Source: CAYRGC01 sp964423795
GTDB taxonomy: Bacteria; Patescibacteriota; Gracilibacteria; Peribacterales; Peribacteraceae
Assembly: GCA_964423795.1 (NCBI GenBank)
Contig: CAYRGC010000023.1
Span: 1-15,725 of the forward strand
Length of the DNA stretch: 15,725 bases
Reading direction: 5' to 3'
Positions 1 through 7,724 of this stretch are shown here, one piece after another. The number at the start of each line of letters is the position of its first letter. Positions within the stretch are counted from its first letter, which is position 1. The notes beneath the pieces are model-generated. The model was not told where the DNA came from. It saw only the letters and a program-made list of their open reading frames with translations, and did no database searches. Both the position numbers and the translations under genes were made by a program.

Positions 1-1087
<1,087 letters not shown>

Positions 1088-1095
1088 AGAGCCGG

Positions 1096-1124
1096 AGTGT
1101 AACAGAGCGATCCCGCAGGCAAAA
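1096..1124 (-). promoter_or_regulatory. Candidate gyrB promoter
   Basis: On the minus strand a TACACT hexamer (1096-1101) lies 8 nt before the gyrB ATG. It is preceded at 17 nt by a weak TTTTGC (1119-1124), or at 15 nt by TTGCCT. If used, the transcript would carry almost no leader. The -35 match is poor, so confidence is low. Confidence 0.35.
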
Positions 1125-1148
1125 TTCCCCGCTCTTCCTAGACTTTCT

Positions 1149-1176
1149 TATTTTTAAAAATATTGTAAAATACAAT
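1149..1176. promoter_or_regulatory. Two abutting palindromes and a -10 box before the 1179 gene
   Basis: A 14-bp perfect palindrome TATTTTTAAAAATA (1149-1162) abuts a 6-3-6 inverted repeat, ATTGTA-AAA-TACAAT (1162-1176). The second ends 2 nt before the ATG at 1179. A -10-like TAAAAT (1166-1171) sits inside the second dyad, 7 nt before the start codon. No convincing -35 is present. A regulator bound here would block both promoter and start codon; AT-rich chance palindromes are the alternative. Confidence 0.4.
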
Positions 1177-1178
1177 TA

Positions 1179-1817
1179 ATGAACATCGGAATGACCTTCG
1201 TTGGGCGCTACGACAAAGAGCTGAGTCTCAATGCTCCCGGCTGGACGATACAAAGGCTCCTCGACGACCATCCGGAAATACGGACCATCGTTTCGCTGGG
1301 GCCGAATGCGGCGATCAATGAAAACATTTTTGCTTTTCAACATGCGGACCGCCAGTTCACGCTGATCGATCGGGATCCCAACGTCTTGTCCGCATCGATC
1401 AGAGGAGAATGGAGACCGGAACACATACGATTACGGTCGATTACGAGTGAATGTCTTTTCGCGCTGCAGAAATGCGGGATGGCAGACCTATTTTCCGTGC
1501 AGGGAGACCGGATCCGTCGCGCGGTTGAACCGACGAATCTTCGTCACATCGTGGGTGAGTATCCGCTGGATATCGGCATGGAAAAGCCTTTCGACCTTTG
1601 TCTGGCCTTCAACAGTCTCCCTGCCGCCTACAACGAGCCTACCGCGGACGCGCTCTTCGAATGGATTTTTCATCGCCTCCTTGGAACAAACGGAATTTTC
1701 GCCAACGAATGGGGAATCTTTCAGAAGGGGAAAACCAGTGTCTATCGAATCGCCCGAGAACCCGCGGAGCCTCATGATGACCATGTAACCCGCATTCTAC
1801 GGCGCTATTGGCCCTGA
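1179..1817 (+). CDS. Rossmann-fold protein resembling a class I SAM methyltransferase
   Basis: Predicted cytoplasmic protein of 212 residues; I do not recognise the family. The order of elements fits a class I SAM-dependent methyltransferase: a first strand and turn TIVSLGPNAAINENIFAF (about 36-53), a second strand ending in an acidic residue QFTLIDRDPNVL (59-70), and a fourth strand FDLCLAFNSLPAAYN (138-152). The last is followed by a helix and strand LFEWIFHRLLGTNGIFANEWG. The usual GxGxG is replaced by SLGPNAA, so cofactor binding is uncertain. Codon use is less GC-rich than its neighbours (ATA, AGA and AAA occur), which hints at a different origin. It has its own AT-rich promoter region shared with divergent gyrB and no Shine-Dalgarno site. 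It ends 47 nt before rpsU. Alternatives are a catalytically dead methyltransferase relative or another nucleotide-binding Rossmann protein. Confidence 0.75.
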   Translation: MNIGMTFVGRYDKELSLNAPGWTIQRLLDDHPEIRTIVSLGPNAAINENIFAFQHADRQFTLIDRDPNVLSASIRGEWRPEHIRLRSITSECLFALQKCGMADLFSVQGDRIRRAVEPTNLRHIVGEYPLDIGMEKPFDLCLAFNSLPAAYNEPTADALFEWIFHRLLGTNGIFANEWGIFQKGKTSVYRIAREPAEPHDDHVTRILRRYWP

Positions 1818-1824
1818 CTTTCCC

Positions 1825-1853
1825 TTGCGGGGACGCTCCATCTTCCCTACCAT
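1825..1853 (+). promoter_or_regulatory. Candidate rpsU promoter
   Basis: TTGCGG (1825-1830), a 17-nt spacer and TACCAT (1848-1853) end 11 nt before the rpsU ATG, predicting a very short leader. The stretch between is pyrimidine-rich and contains no Shine-Dalgarno site. The -10 matches the consensus at four of six positions. Confidence 0.45.
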
Positions 1854-1864
1854 CCCTCAGCTCT

Positions 1865-2080
1865 ATGGCTATCTACGCGATCAAACACGGCGACGAGTCC
1901 TCCGACAGGCTCCAGCAGCGCTTCAAGAAGCAGGTCCAAAAGACCGGCATCATCAAGATGCTCCGTGTCCGCGGCGTCCAGCGACGTGCCACAACGCGCC
2001 GCCTCCGCCGCATGCGCGCCCTCAAGCGCGAGGAGTTCCGCCAGCAGAACCGCAAGAAGCAGTTCTACTCAAACATGTAA
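1865..2080 (+). CDS. rpsU: 30S ribosomal protein S21
   Basis: Small basic protein of the 30S subunit, near the anti-Shine-Dalgarno end of 16S rRNA, 71 residues. It begins MAIYAIKHGDESSDRLQQRFKKQVQKTGIIKMLRVRG and continues with a very Arg/Lys-rich tail to NRKKQFYSNM, as in the S21 family (usually 60-75 residues). The reading frame stays open upstream to 1808, but the start at 1865 matches the conserved family start and lies just after a plausible promoter. The gene stands alone and is followed at once by a strong terminator, so it looks monocistronic. The leader is CU-rich instead of having a Shine-Dalgarno site, of interest because S21 itself has been linked to Shine-Dalgarno-dependent initiation. 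Confidence 0.95.
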   Translation: MAIYAIKHGDESSDRLQQRFKKQVQKTGIIKMLRVRGVQRRATTRRLRRMRALKREEFRQQNRKKQFYSNM

Positions 2081-2102
2081 CCTCGCCTCCTCTTTCGAAT
2101 CC

Positions 2103-2125
2103 AAGAGCGCTTCGGCGCTCTTTTT
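2103..2125 (+). terminator. Rho-independent terminator of rpsU
   Basis: A perfect 8-bp stem AAGAGCGC / GCGCTCTT (2103-2110 and 2115-2122) is closed by the very stable loop TTCG and followed by a T run to 2125. It lies 22 nt after the rpsU stop. There is no T-run on the opposite strand, so it is a one-way terminator, although the hairpin lies just past the end of the convergent 2131 gene. Confidence 0.9.
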
Positions 2126-2130
2126 CGTGG

Positions 2131-2526
2131 TTACCCGATGGAAGGAATGCCCAACCCGCAAGCTTCCAGCAGCTTCGAACGGACCTCTATCATCTGACGG
2201 TCATTGAGTCCGGCGAAGCGTGATTGATACGACCGAAAAACGACATCAAAAACATCGTACGGATAGCCCCATCCATACACGCGGAGTAGTTCGCCCATGC
2301 CGGCTCCCTGCCCCTCCAAACCTTGCTGACGCTCGCGGAGCATTCTTGCATGCTCACTGCCGAACTCCTTGAGAAAATCGGCAGACGTCACCGCAGCTAC
2401 CTCCGGATCTTCGGCGAACAGCTTTGCGATTCCCGATCCGATATCTTTCACGAAGGCCCAGATACGCCAGGTCCGCGTCGGTACTTTGGGGGTTTCGTTT
2501 CCGTGATCGTCAGGGATTTCTACCAT
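2131..2526 (-). CDS. Small unknown protein, 131 residues
   Basis: Not recognised. Product MVEIPDDHGNETPKVPTRTWRIW... ending LLEACGLGIPSIG. It has no signal peptide or membrane helix. The first 18 residues are polar, and the rest is predicted mostly helical: KDIGSGIAKLFAEDPEVAAVTSADFLKEFGSEHARMLRERQQGL, then YPYDVFDVVFRSYQSRFAGLNDRQMIEVRSKLLEA. The frame is open to 2583, but the Met at 2526 is preferred because a TATAGT -10 box ends 6 nt upstream of it and would lie inside the longer ORF. The gene converges on rpsU and diverges from the Ca2+-ATPase, sharing its AT-rich upstream region. Codon use is mixed, less GC-biased than the ATPase. It could be a lineage-specific orphan. Confidence 0.65.
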   Translation of the reverse strand: MVEIPDDHGNETPKVPTRTWRIWAFVKDIGSGIAKLFAEDPEVAAVTSADFLKEFGSEHARMLRERQQGLEGQGAGMGELLRVYGWGYPYDVFDVVFRSYQSRFAGLNDRQMIEVRSKLLEACGLGIPSIG

Positions 2527-2532
2527 GGAAAT

Positions 2533-2561
2533 ACTATACCACAAAATTAATAAATAGTCAC
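2533..2561 (-). promoter_or_regulatory. Promoter of the 131-residue gene
   Basis: Minus strand: GTGACT (2556-2561, four of six matches), a 17-nt AT-rich spacer and TATAGT (2533-2538, five of six). The -10 ends 6 nt before the ATG at 2526, so the transcript is probably leaderless. It sets the start codon choice. The same AT-rich tract is upstream of the plus-strand ATPase gene, where I see no equally good promoter. Confidence 0.6.
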
Positions 2562-2637
2562 TATCATGGCAGACAATAGCCAAAAAGAAGACATTCGAGC
2601 GTTTTATCCACCCGAGTCTTCAGGCAGAATCCAAACC

Positions 2638-5361
2638 ATGACCACTCCCGCCTACGCCCGAACGATCGAGGATCTGCTCCAATCGCTTCAAACGGACATC
2701 GAGACGGGTCTCTCTTCACTCGAAGCGGAAAAGCGATTGAAAGAGTACGGGAAGAACGAACTCCAGAAGGAAGGTGGCGTTTCGCCGTGGGCCCTCCTCC
2801 TCGAGCAGTTCAAAAACGTGCTCGTCGTGATCCTTCTCCTCGCGGTCGGCGTCTCGGCGGTGCTCGGGCACACGGTGGAAGCCGTCACGATCGCCGTGAT
2901 CGTGCTCTTCGCCGTGGGTCTCGGCTTCGTGCAGGAGTACCGCGCGGAGCGCGCCATGGAAGCCCTCAAGAAACTCGCGGCACCGGTCGCGAAGGCGCTG
3001 CGCGACGGCCGTCCGACGGAGGTCAACGCGGCGGACGTCGTTCCCGGGGACGTGATCCTCCTCTCCGCCGGCGATCGGGTGCCCGCGGACGCGCGCGTGA
3101 TCGAGAGCGTGAACCTCAAAACCGAAGAAGCCGCACTCACGGGCGAAAGCCTGCCGGCCGAAAAGCAGAGTGAAGCCCTCGAGGGCGACGCGCTCAATCC
3201 CGGGGACCAACGCAACATGCTCTTCGCCGGAACGGCGGTGACCTACGGGCGCGGGCGCGCGGTCGTGACCGGCACCGGCATGGCGACGGAGTTCGGCAAG
3301 ATCGCGACGATGCTCAAGAACGTGGAGCAGGAGGAGACGCCGCTCCAGAGGAACCTGGACAAGGTGGGCAAAACCCTCGCGAAGGCCGCCTTCGCCATCG
3401 TGCTCGTCATCAGCGCGCTCGGCTGGCTGCGCGGGGAAAGCCTCATCGAGATCCTCCTCTTCGGCATCGCGCTCGCGGTCGCGGTCGTTCCCGAAGCGCT
3501 CCCGGCGGTCGTCACGGTCTCGCTCGCGATCGGTGTGCAACGGATGGTGAAGCGCAACGCGCTGATCCGCCGTCTTCCCGCGGTGGAAACGCTCGGCGGC
3601 ACGACGATCATCTGCACCGACAAGACCGGCACGCTCACGAAGGACGAGATGACGGTCCGCCAGGTGTACACCGCGGGCGTGACCTACGACGTGTCGGGCA
3701 CCGGCTACGCGCCGGAAGGAGCATTCACCGCGGACGGCAAGCCGGCCGCGATCTCGGCGGCGCTCCGCGAGACGCTGCAGGCCGGCACCCTCTCCTCCGA
3801 CGCGCGGCTCGTGCGCGAGGACGGCGCATGGGACGTCCAGGGCGACCCGACGGAGGGCGCGATCGTCGTCGCGGCCGCGAAGCTCGAGCTCACGAAGGAC
3901 GCGCTCGAGAAGCGGCATCCCCGCACGGCCGAAATCCCCTTCACGTCCGAGACGAAGCGCATGACGACCTTGCACCGTCACGACGACGGGCCGATGGCCT
4001 ACACCAAGGGCGCGCCAGAGATGCTCCTCCCTCACTGCACCCGCGAGTGGTGCGACGAGGGCGAGAAAGCGCTCGACGACGCCGGACGGACGCGCATCCT
4101 CGACCGCGCGAAAGCGATGGCCGAGCGCGGCATGCGCGTGCTCGCGATCGCGCGCAAGGGCACGGACGACATCGCCGACGCGCAGGCCGGCCTCAAGTTC
4201 CTCGGACTCGTCGGGATGATCGATCCTCCCCGTCCGGAAGCCAAAAAAGCGATCGAAACGTGCAAGCGCGCCGGCATCCGCGTCCTCATGATCACGGGCG
4301 ACCATCCCGTGACGGCGGCGGCAATCGCTCAGGAGCTCGGCATTATCTCTTCCGGCGGTTCGGGAGAACCGCCCTCAGGAAACAATAAGAAATGGAGAGG
4401 CAGGTCTCCTGACCTGCCGGCACAGGTCGTCATCGGCGCCGATCTCGAGCGGATGGACGATCAAGAACTCAAAAAGCGGCTCGGCGGCGTCGCGGTCTTC
4501 GCGCGCGTGTCCCCGGCCCACAAGCTCCGCGTGGTGACGGCGCTCCAGGAGGAAGGGCACGTCGCGGCGATGACCGGCGACGGCGTGAACGACGCGCCCG
4601 CCCTCAAGAAGGCGGACATCGGCGTCGCGATGGGGGTGACCGGGACGGACGTGTCCAAGGAAGCCGCCGCCATGACCCTCACGGACGACAACTTCGCCTC
4701 GATCGTCGCCGCGGTGGAAGAAGGTCGCGCGATCTACGGGAACATCAAGAAATATCTCATGTACCTGCTTTCGGCGAACATCGGCGAGATCGGCCTCATG
4801 ACGGGCGCCACCATCCTCGGCTGGCCGCTGCCCCTCTCCGCGGTCCAGATCCTCTACGTGAATCTCGCGACCGACGGCCTCCCCGCGCTCGCGCTGGCGC
4901 TCGATCCCCCGCCCCGTGATCTCATGGACCATCCCCCGCGCGATCCCCGTCGCGGCATCTTCACGAAGCCGGTCGTGCTTCTCCTGCTCATCGGCGGGCT
5001 CTGGTCGACCTTCGTGAATCTTTCCCTCTATTTCTACGCCGACCACTCGGGCAGGCCGCATGACGAGGCGATGACGATGGTCTTCGTCGCGCTCGTGCTT
5101 ATCGAGTTCTTCAAGGCGTACGGCTTCCGCTCGACGGAGCACTCGATCCTCTTCGGGCTCTTACGAAACCGTTGGCTCAACATGGCGGTGCTCTGGGAGC
5201 TCGTCCTCCTCTTCGCCATCGTCTACTGGACGCCCTTCCATACGGCCTTCGGCACCTTCTCGTTGAGCCTCGGCGACTGGGCGCTGCTCCTGCCCGCCGC
5301 GTTCACGATCGTGCCGGTGCTCGAGCTCGGAAAATTCCTTACCCGCCGCCTCAAGGCATGA
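2638..5361 (+). CDS. P-type ATPase, P2A (SERCA-like) Ca2+ pump
   Basis: Membrane pump that drives Ca2+ transport by ATP hydrolysis through an aspartyl-phosphate; 907 residues. Visible parts in order: actuator-domain TGES (168-171), M4 VPEALP (Glu286), phosphorylated Asp328 in DKTGTLT, hinge GDGVND (647-652), M5 SANIGE (Asn714, Glu717), M6 NLATD (Asn742, Thr745, Asp746) and M8 LIE (Glu823). These match all side-chain carboxylate and amide ligands of both SERCA Ca2+ sites, so a two-site Ca2+ pump is likelier than a Na+ or one-site PMR1-type pump. An unusual 24-residue insert (about 573-596) is described under the repeat at 4354. The frame is open to an ATG at 2566. I prefer 2638 because the extra 24 codons lack the strong GC3 bias of the rest and family members start near here; 2566 remains possible. 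It overlaps the next gene by 4 nt. Confidence 0.92.
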   Translation: MTTPAYARTIEDLLQSLQTDIETGLSSLEAEKRLKEYGKNELQKEGGVSPWALLLEQFKNVLVVILLLAVGVSAVLGHTVEAVTIAVIVLFAVGLGFVQEYRAERAMEALKKLAAPVAKALRDGRPTEVNAADVVPGDVILLSAGDRVPADARVIESVNLKTEEAALTGESLPAEKQSEALEGDALNPGDQRNMLFAGTAVTYGRGRAVVTGTGMATEFGKIATMLKNVEQEETPLQRNLDKVGKTLAKAAFAIVLVISALGWLRGESLIEILLFGIALAVAVVPEALPAVVTVSLAIGVQRMVKRNALIRRLPAVETLGGTTIICTDKTGTLTKDEMTVRQVYTAGVTYDVSGTGYAPEGAFTADGKPAAISAALRETLQAGTLSSDARLVREDGAWDVQGDPTEGAIVVAAAKLELTKDALEKRHPRTAEIPFTSETKRMTTLHRHDDGPMAYTKGAPEMLLPHCTREWCDEGEKALDDAGRTRILDRAKAMAERGMRVLAIARKGTDDIADAQAGLKFLGLVGMIDPPRPEAKKAIETCKRAGIRVLMITGDHPVTAAAIAQELGIISSGGSGEPPSGNNKKWRGRSPDLPAQVVIGADLERMDDQELKKRLGGVAVFARVSPAHKLRVVTALQEEGHVAAMTGDGVNDAPALKKADIGVAMGVTGTDVSKEAAAMTLTDDNFASIVAAVEEGRAIYGNIKKYLMYLLSANIGEIGLMTGATILGWPLPLSAVQILYVNLATDGLPALALALDPPPRDLMDHPPRDPRRGIFTKPVVLLLLIGGLWSTFVNLSLYFYADHSGRPHDEAMTMVFVALVLIEFFKAYGFRSTEHSILFGLLRNRWLNMAVLWELVLLFAIVYWTPFHTAFGTFSLSLGDWALLLPAAFTIVPVLELGKFLTRRLKA
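4354..4418. repeat. In-frame paired-hairpin palindromic element inside the Ca2+-ATPase gene
   Basis: Two perfect 8-bp stems with 4-nt loops lie 25 nt apart: GGCGGTTC/GAACCGCC (4354-4361, 4366-4373; loop GGGA) and GGCAGGTC/GACCTGCC (4399-4406, 4411-4418; loop TCCT). If the first hairpin is read on the opposite strand, the two agree at 15 of 20 bases, and four of the five differences are two paired, stem-preserving changes. So they are related copies in inverted orientation. The unit encodes a Gly/Ser/Pro/Lys-rich stretch (about residues 573-596) between ELGIISS and VVIGADL, a point where relatives run almost directly on. AAC, AAT, AAG, AAA and AGA codons inside it differ from the gene's usual codons. 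Confidence 0.75.
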
Positions 5362-6044
5362 ACAAGACCCAGCGCGACCACTGGGACGCCGAGCACGGTT
5401 CGCCCGCGATCCATCCCTCGATGGACGCGGAGACCCCGTCAGGGGCGATGCTCTGGCTTTTGGAGCGGCTCACGGAGCGCGATGCCGACTTCGGCGAGAT
5501 GCGCGGCCTCGAGATGGGATGCGGGAAGGGCAGAAACACCCTCTTCCTCGCGGAAAAAGGCCTGACCATGAGCGCCTTCGACTTCTCCCGCGTGGCCATC
5601 GCGGAGGCTAAGAAACGCGCGGAGGAAAAGGAACTCGCGGTGGAGTGGAAAGTCGCGGACGCCGGCGAATGCTGGCCGTACAGGGACCAGACGTTCGATC
5701 TCGGTATCGACTGCTACGCCTCGAGCGATATCGATTCTCCCGACGCCCGGGCCTTCGCGCGCGAGGAATGGAAACGCGTGCTCAAGCCCGGCGGCTATCT
5801 GCTCGTGGCAACGCTCTCGGACCGCAGCCCCTACCACGCGCGCATGATCGGCAAGCACCCCGGCCCCGAGGACGGCAGCTTCCTTCACCCGTCGGGCAAG
5901 TTCGAGAAGACCTTCTCCGAGGAGGAGATGTGGGAGCTGTACCAGGATTTCGAACTGCTGGGGTCAGAGACCCACCGGGGCAAAGCCGTCTTCGACGGGA
6001 AAGAGGAAAACACCGAGAATCACTGGTTCCTGTTCGGGATCTGA
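5358..6044 (+). CDS. Class I SAM-dependent methyltransferase
   Basis: Predicted soluble methyltransferase of 228 residues, substrate unknown. Motif I LEMGCGKGRNTLFLAEKG (51-68) binds S-adenosylmethionine. The acidic end of strand 2 is Asp75 in SAFDFS, Asp101 in VADAGE follows, and the strand-4 region is FDLGIDCYASSDID (113-126). WKRVLKPGGYLLVATLSD is the typical post-motif III segment. The whole resembles the Methyltransf_11/TehB-like group, which acts on small molecules or metalloids. It starts in an ATGA overlap with the stop of the Ca2+-ATPase, so the two are cotranscribed and translationally coupled; why is unclear. Its 3' end overlaps the convergent 6020 gene by 25 nt, with no terminator between them. 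Confidence 0.88.
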   Translation: MNKTQRDHWDAEHGSPAIHPSMDAETPSGAMLWLLERLTERDADFGEMRGLEMGCGKGRNTLFLAEKGLTMSAFDFSRVAIAEAKKRAEEKELAVEWKVADAGECWPYRDQTFDLGIDCYASSDIDSPDARAFAREEWKRVLKPGGYLLVATLSDRSPYHARMIGKHPGPEDGSFLHPSGKFEKTFSEEEMWELYQDFELLGSETHRGKAVFDGKEENTENHWFLFGI

Positions 6045-6790
6045 CGCCTGGAGAACGGCTCCTCGCGCCATTCGCGCAGTTCGGAGTCATAGTCCTCGAG
6101 CAGGTCTTCCGCCTCGCGCACGTGCGCGTGAAAATCGCGGATGTCCGCTTGAAGCGCTTCTCGGGACCAGAGCCATGCTTCCCTGCTCCCCCGCCCGTCA
6201 GCATCGCGCGACCTGGCCAACGCGATCGTCGTGCGCATCTTGGCCGCGAGGACAAGCGCGTGCGCTCCGAGCGTGGGCTGCCGGTCCGTGAAACGGCATG
6301 CGCCCCCCGTCTCGTCCGTCACCTCGGCGGGAAACAGCGATCGCCATATCTGATACGGGACGAAGGTGGGTGCATCCACGCGTCGTAAGCCCGAATCCCA
6401 CGCAGAGCGTCCGCCGGGAAGCGTGAGATCGCCGACGATCATGCCCGGACGGCTTTCGACGAAACGGACCAAGCCACCGACGTCCACCTTCACGCGATCG
6501 AGGTATTCGAGAAGCCTCGACCGGCGTTCGACGGGATTTCCCTCGTTCTCCCGTTCGATGCGATCGATCCTTTGCAACCATTTCCACGCGCGCCGACGGA
6601 TGCCATGGCGGATGAACGCTCCGGGTCCGCAGCAGCGCACTCCCTCGGTTTCGAACGGGGCATGCAGGATGGTCTCGAGGATCTTGCGACGGACCCTGAG
6701 CGTGCCGTCGATCACGTACGGATGACGCACGAGCTCCAGGAAGGGTCGCTCGACCCCTTCCGCATGCCGCACATGGCTTAAGGACTCCAT
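6020..6790 (-). CDS. Unknown soluble protein, 256 residues
   Basis: I do not recognise this family. The product begins MESLSHVRHAEGVERPFLELVRHPYVIDGTLRVRRK and has no membrane helix or signal peptide. It is Arg-rich in the first half, contains adjacent cysteines in GVRCCGPGAFIRHG (about 52-65), and ends in a charged helical segment with SREALQADIRDFHAHVREAEDLLEDYDSELREWREE. Codon use is typical of the window, supporting a real gene. The frame is open to 6826, but a good promoter (TATACT 10 nt upstream of 6790) makes 6790 the likely start; the longer form would have its promoter inside the coding region. Its stop lies inside the 3' end of the convergent methyltransferase gene (25-nt overlap). 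Confidence 0.72.
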   Translation of the reverse strand: MESLSHVRHAEGVERPFLELVRHPYVIDGTLRVRRKILETILHAPFETEGVRCCGPGAFIRHGIRRRAWKWLQRIDRIERENEGNPVERRSRLLEYLDRVKVDVGGLVRFVESRPGMIVGDLTLPGGRSAWDSGLRRVDAPTFVPYQIWRSLFPAEVTDETGGACRFTDRQPTLGAHALVLAAKMRTTIALARSRDADGRGSREAWLWSREALQADIRDFHAHVREAEDLLEDYDSELREWREEPFSRRQIPNRNQ

Positions 6791-6800
6791 AAAAGGAGTA

Positions 6801-6830
6801 AGTATAGCTTTTCCGGGCGTTGCCACTCAA
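6801..6830 (-). promoter_or_regulatory. Promoter of the 256-residue gene
   Basis: Minus strand: TTGAGT (6825-6830), an 18-nt spacer and TATACT (6801-6806), ending 10 nt before the ATG at 6790. The -35 overlaps the stop codon of the upstream membrane-protein gene. Both hexamers are good matches. The short leader is pyrimidine-rich without a Shine-Dalgarno site. Confidence 0.7.
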
Positions 6831-7675
6831 GACAGGTACGCGTGCTCCACGATGCGCCACGCCTCAAGGAGACCCCACGTCGCGAGGCCGACGAACGCGA
6901 GAGACCCGAGGAAGCTGATGATGGGCTGCTTGACCACCTTGATCGTGGTATTGGGTGAGAGGAAGAGGCAGATATTGAGGAGCAGGTGCCCGGCGAACAC
7001 CCCGATCGCGAACCCGTAGACGTGGACGATGGAGAAGAGCGGTACGTACCCCGCGAAGTCGTCCAGACCCAGGATAAAGGGAACCGTGGCGGAAAAGACG
7101 AGTAGACCCGTCCAACCGTACGTCTTCGTCGGATTGAGCGAGAGATGCGGCATGATGCGCCCGAGGATCGGGCGGAAGACGGCATTGATGGCCCCGAGGA
7201 CCGCCTCCGTCGCATCGACCATCCGGTGGAACCAGGCGGGATACTTGCCATCGTCCTCCCGGGCGTGTTCCAGGCCGTCCTGGGCCATCTTGAAGAGCAC
7301 CAGAGCCGCCAGGACCACCATGATGGCCAGCAGCCAATCGATGTTCCGGAAGAAGTTCCAGATCGCGAGGATCGCGAACGTGCCGAGAGCGTTGCCCAGC
7401 GCGGTCCCGCACTCGATCGCGACGCGATTCTTCCAACCCGGGTGCGTGCGCATGAGGTGCCCGATGAAGATGGCGAAGTCGATCGAGGTCTTGAGGTAGA
7501 TCGTCATGCCCACGAGCACGTCCGCCCACAAGATGCGCGACGAGATCTCCTCGAGCCCGCCTGCGGCGTTGAGGGCGAGCACTTCGAGGTGCAGAAGGGC
7601 CCACATCGCGCCGAAGACGACGACCGTGAGGACGAGGGGAATCCCCTGCTCGATGAAGAGAGAACGCGTACGCAT
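6827..7675 (-). CDS. Multi-pass membrane protein, possible LysE/TerC-type transporter
   Basis: Integral membrane protein of 282 residues with about seven hydrophobic helices (near 11-31, 50-73, 90-110, 113-131, 188-206, 212-240, 252-272). Two halves are separated by a polar loop (132-185). Each half has an acidic pair-type motif in or next to a helix: TSIDFAIFIG (63-72), and LGLDDFAGYV (202-211) followed by a helix with HLLLN. Such internal duplication with acidic intramembrane motifs is seen in cation and amino-acid exporters of the LysE superfamily (TerC, CadD, UPF0016), but this assignment is inference from pattern only. The gene lies 49 nt beyond atpG with its own weak promoter, so it may also be reached by readthrough from the ATP synthase operon. 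Confidence 0.75.
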   Translation of the reverse strand: MRTRSLFIEQGIPLVLTVVVFGAMWALLHLEVLALNAAGGLEEISSRILWADVLVGMTIYLKTSIDFAIFIGHLMRTHPGWKNRVAIECGTALGNALGTFAILAIWNFFRNIDWLLAIMVVLAALVLFKMAQDGLEHAREDDGKYPAWFHRMVDATEAVLGAINAVFRPILGRIMPHLSLNPTKTYGWTGLLVFSATVPFILGLDDFAGYVPLFSIVHVYGFAIGVFAGHLLLNICLFLSPNTTIKVVKQPIISFLGSLAFVGLATWGLLEAWRIVEHAYLS

Positions 7676-7684
7676 GACCGAAGG

Positions 7685-7713
7685 ACGCTACCGATGACGG
7701 ACGCGGACGGCAA
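7685..7713 (-). promoter_or_regulatory. Candidate promoter of the membrane-protein gene
   Basis: Minus strand: TTGCCG (7708-7713), a 17-nt spacer and TAGCGT (7685-7690), ending 9 nt before the ATG at 7675. The -35 is fair and the -10 weak, but spacing and distance to the start repeat the pattern seen at other genes here. It lies just past the atpG stop. Confidence 0.4.
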
Positions 7714-7724
7714 CCCTGACCGGC

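Noticed and set aside
2566..2637. N-terminal extension of the Ca2+-ATPase from the ATG at 2566
   Set aside because: Third-position GC in these 24 codons is low compared with the gene and the family normally starts near 2638; not excluded, only less likely.
2716..4305. A 529-residue minus-strand frame opposite the Ca2+-ATPase
   Set aside because: His/Arg/Asp/Glu-rich low-complexity product mirroring the codon pattern of the P-type ATPase; no start signal or domain.
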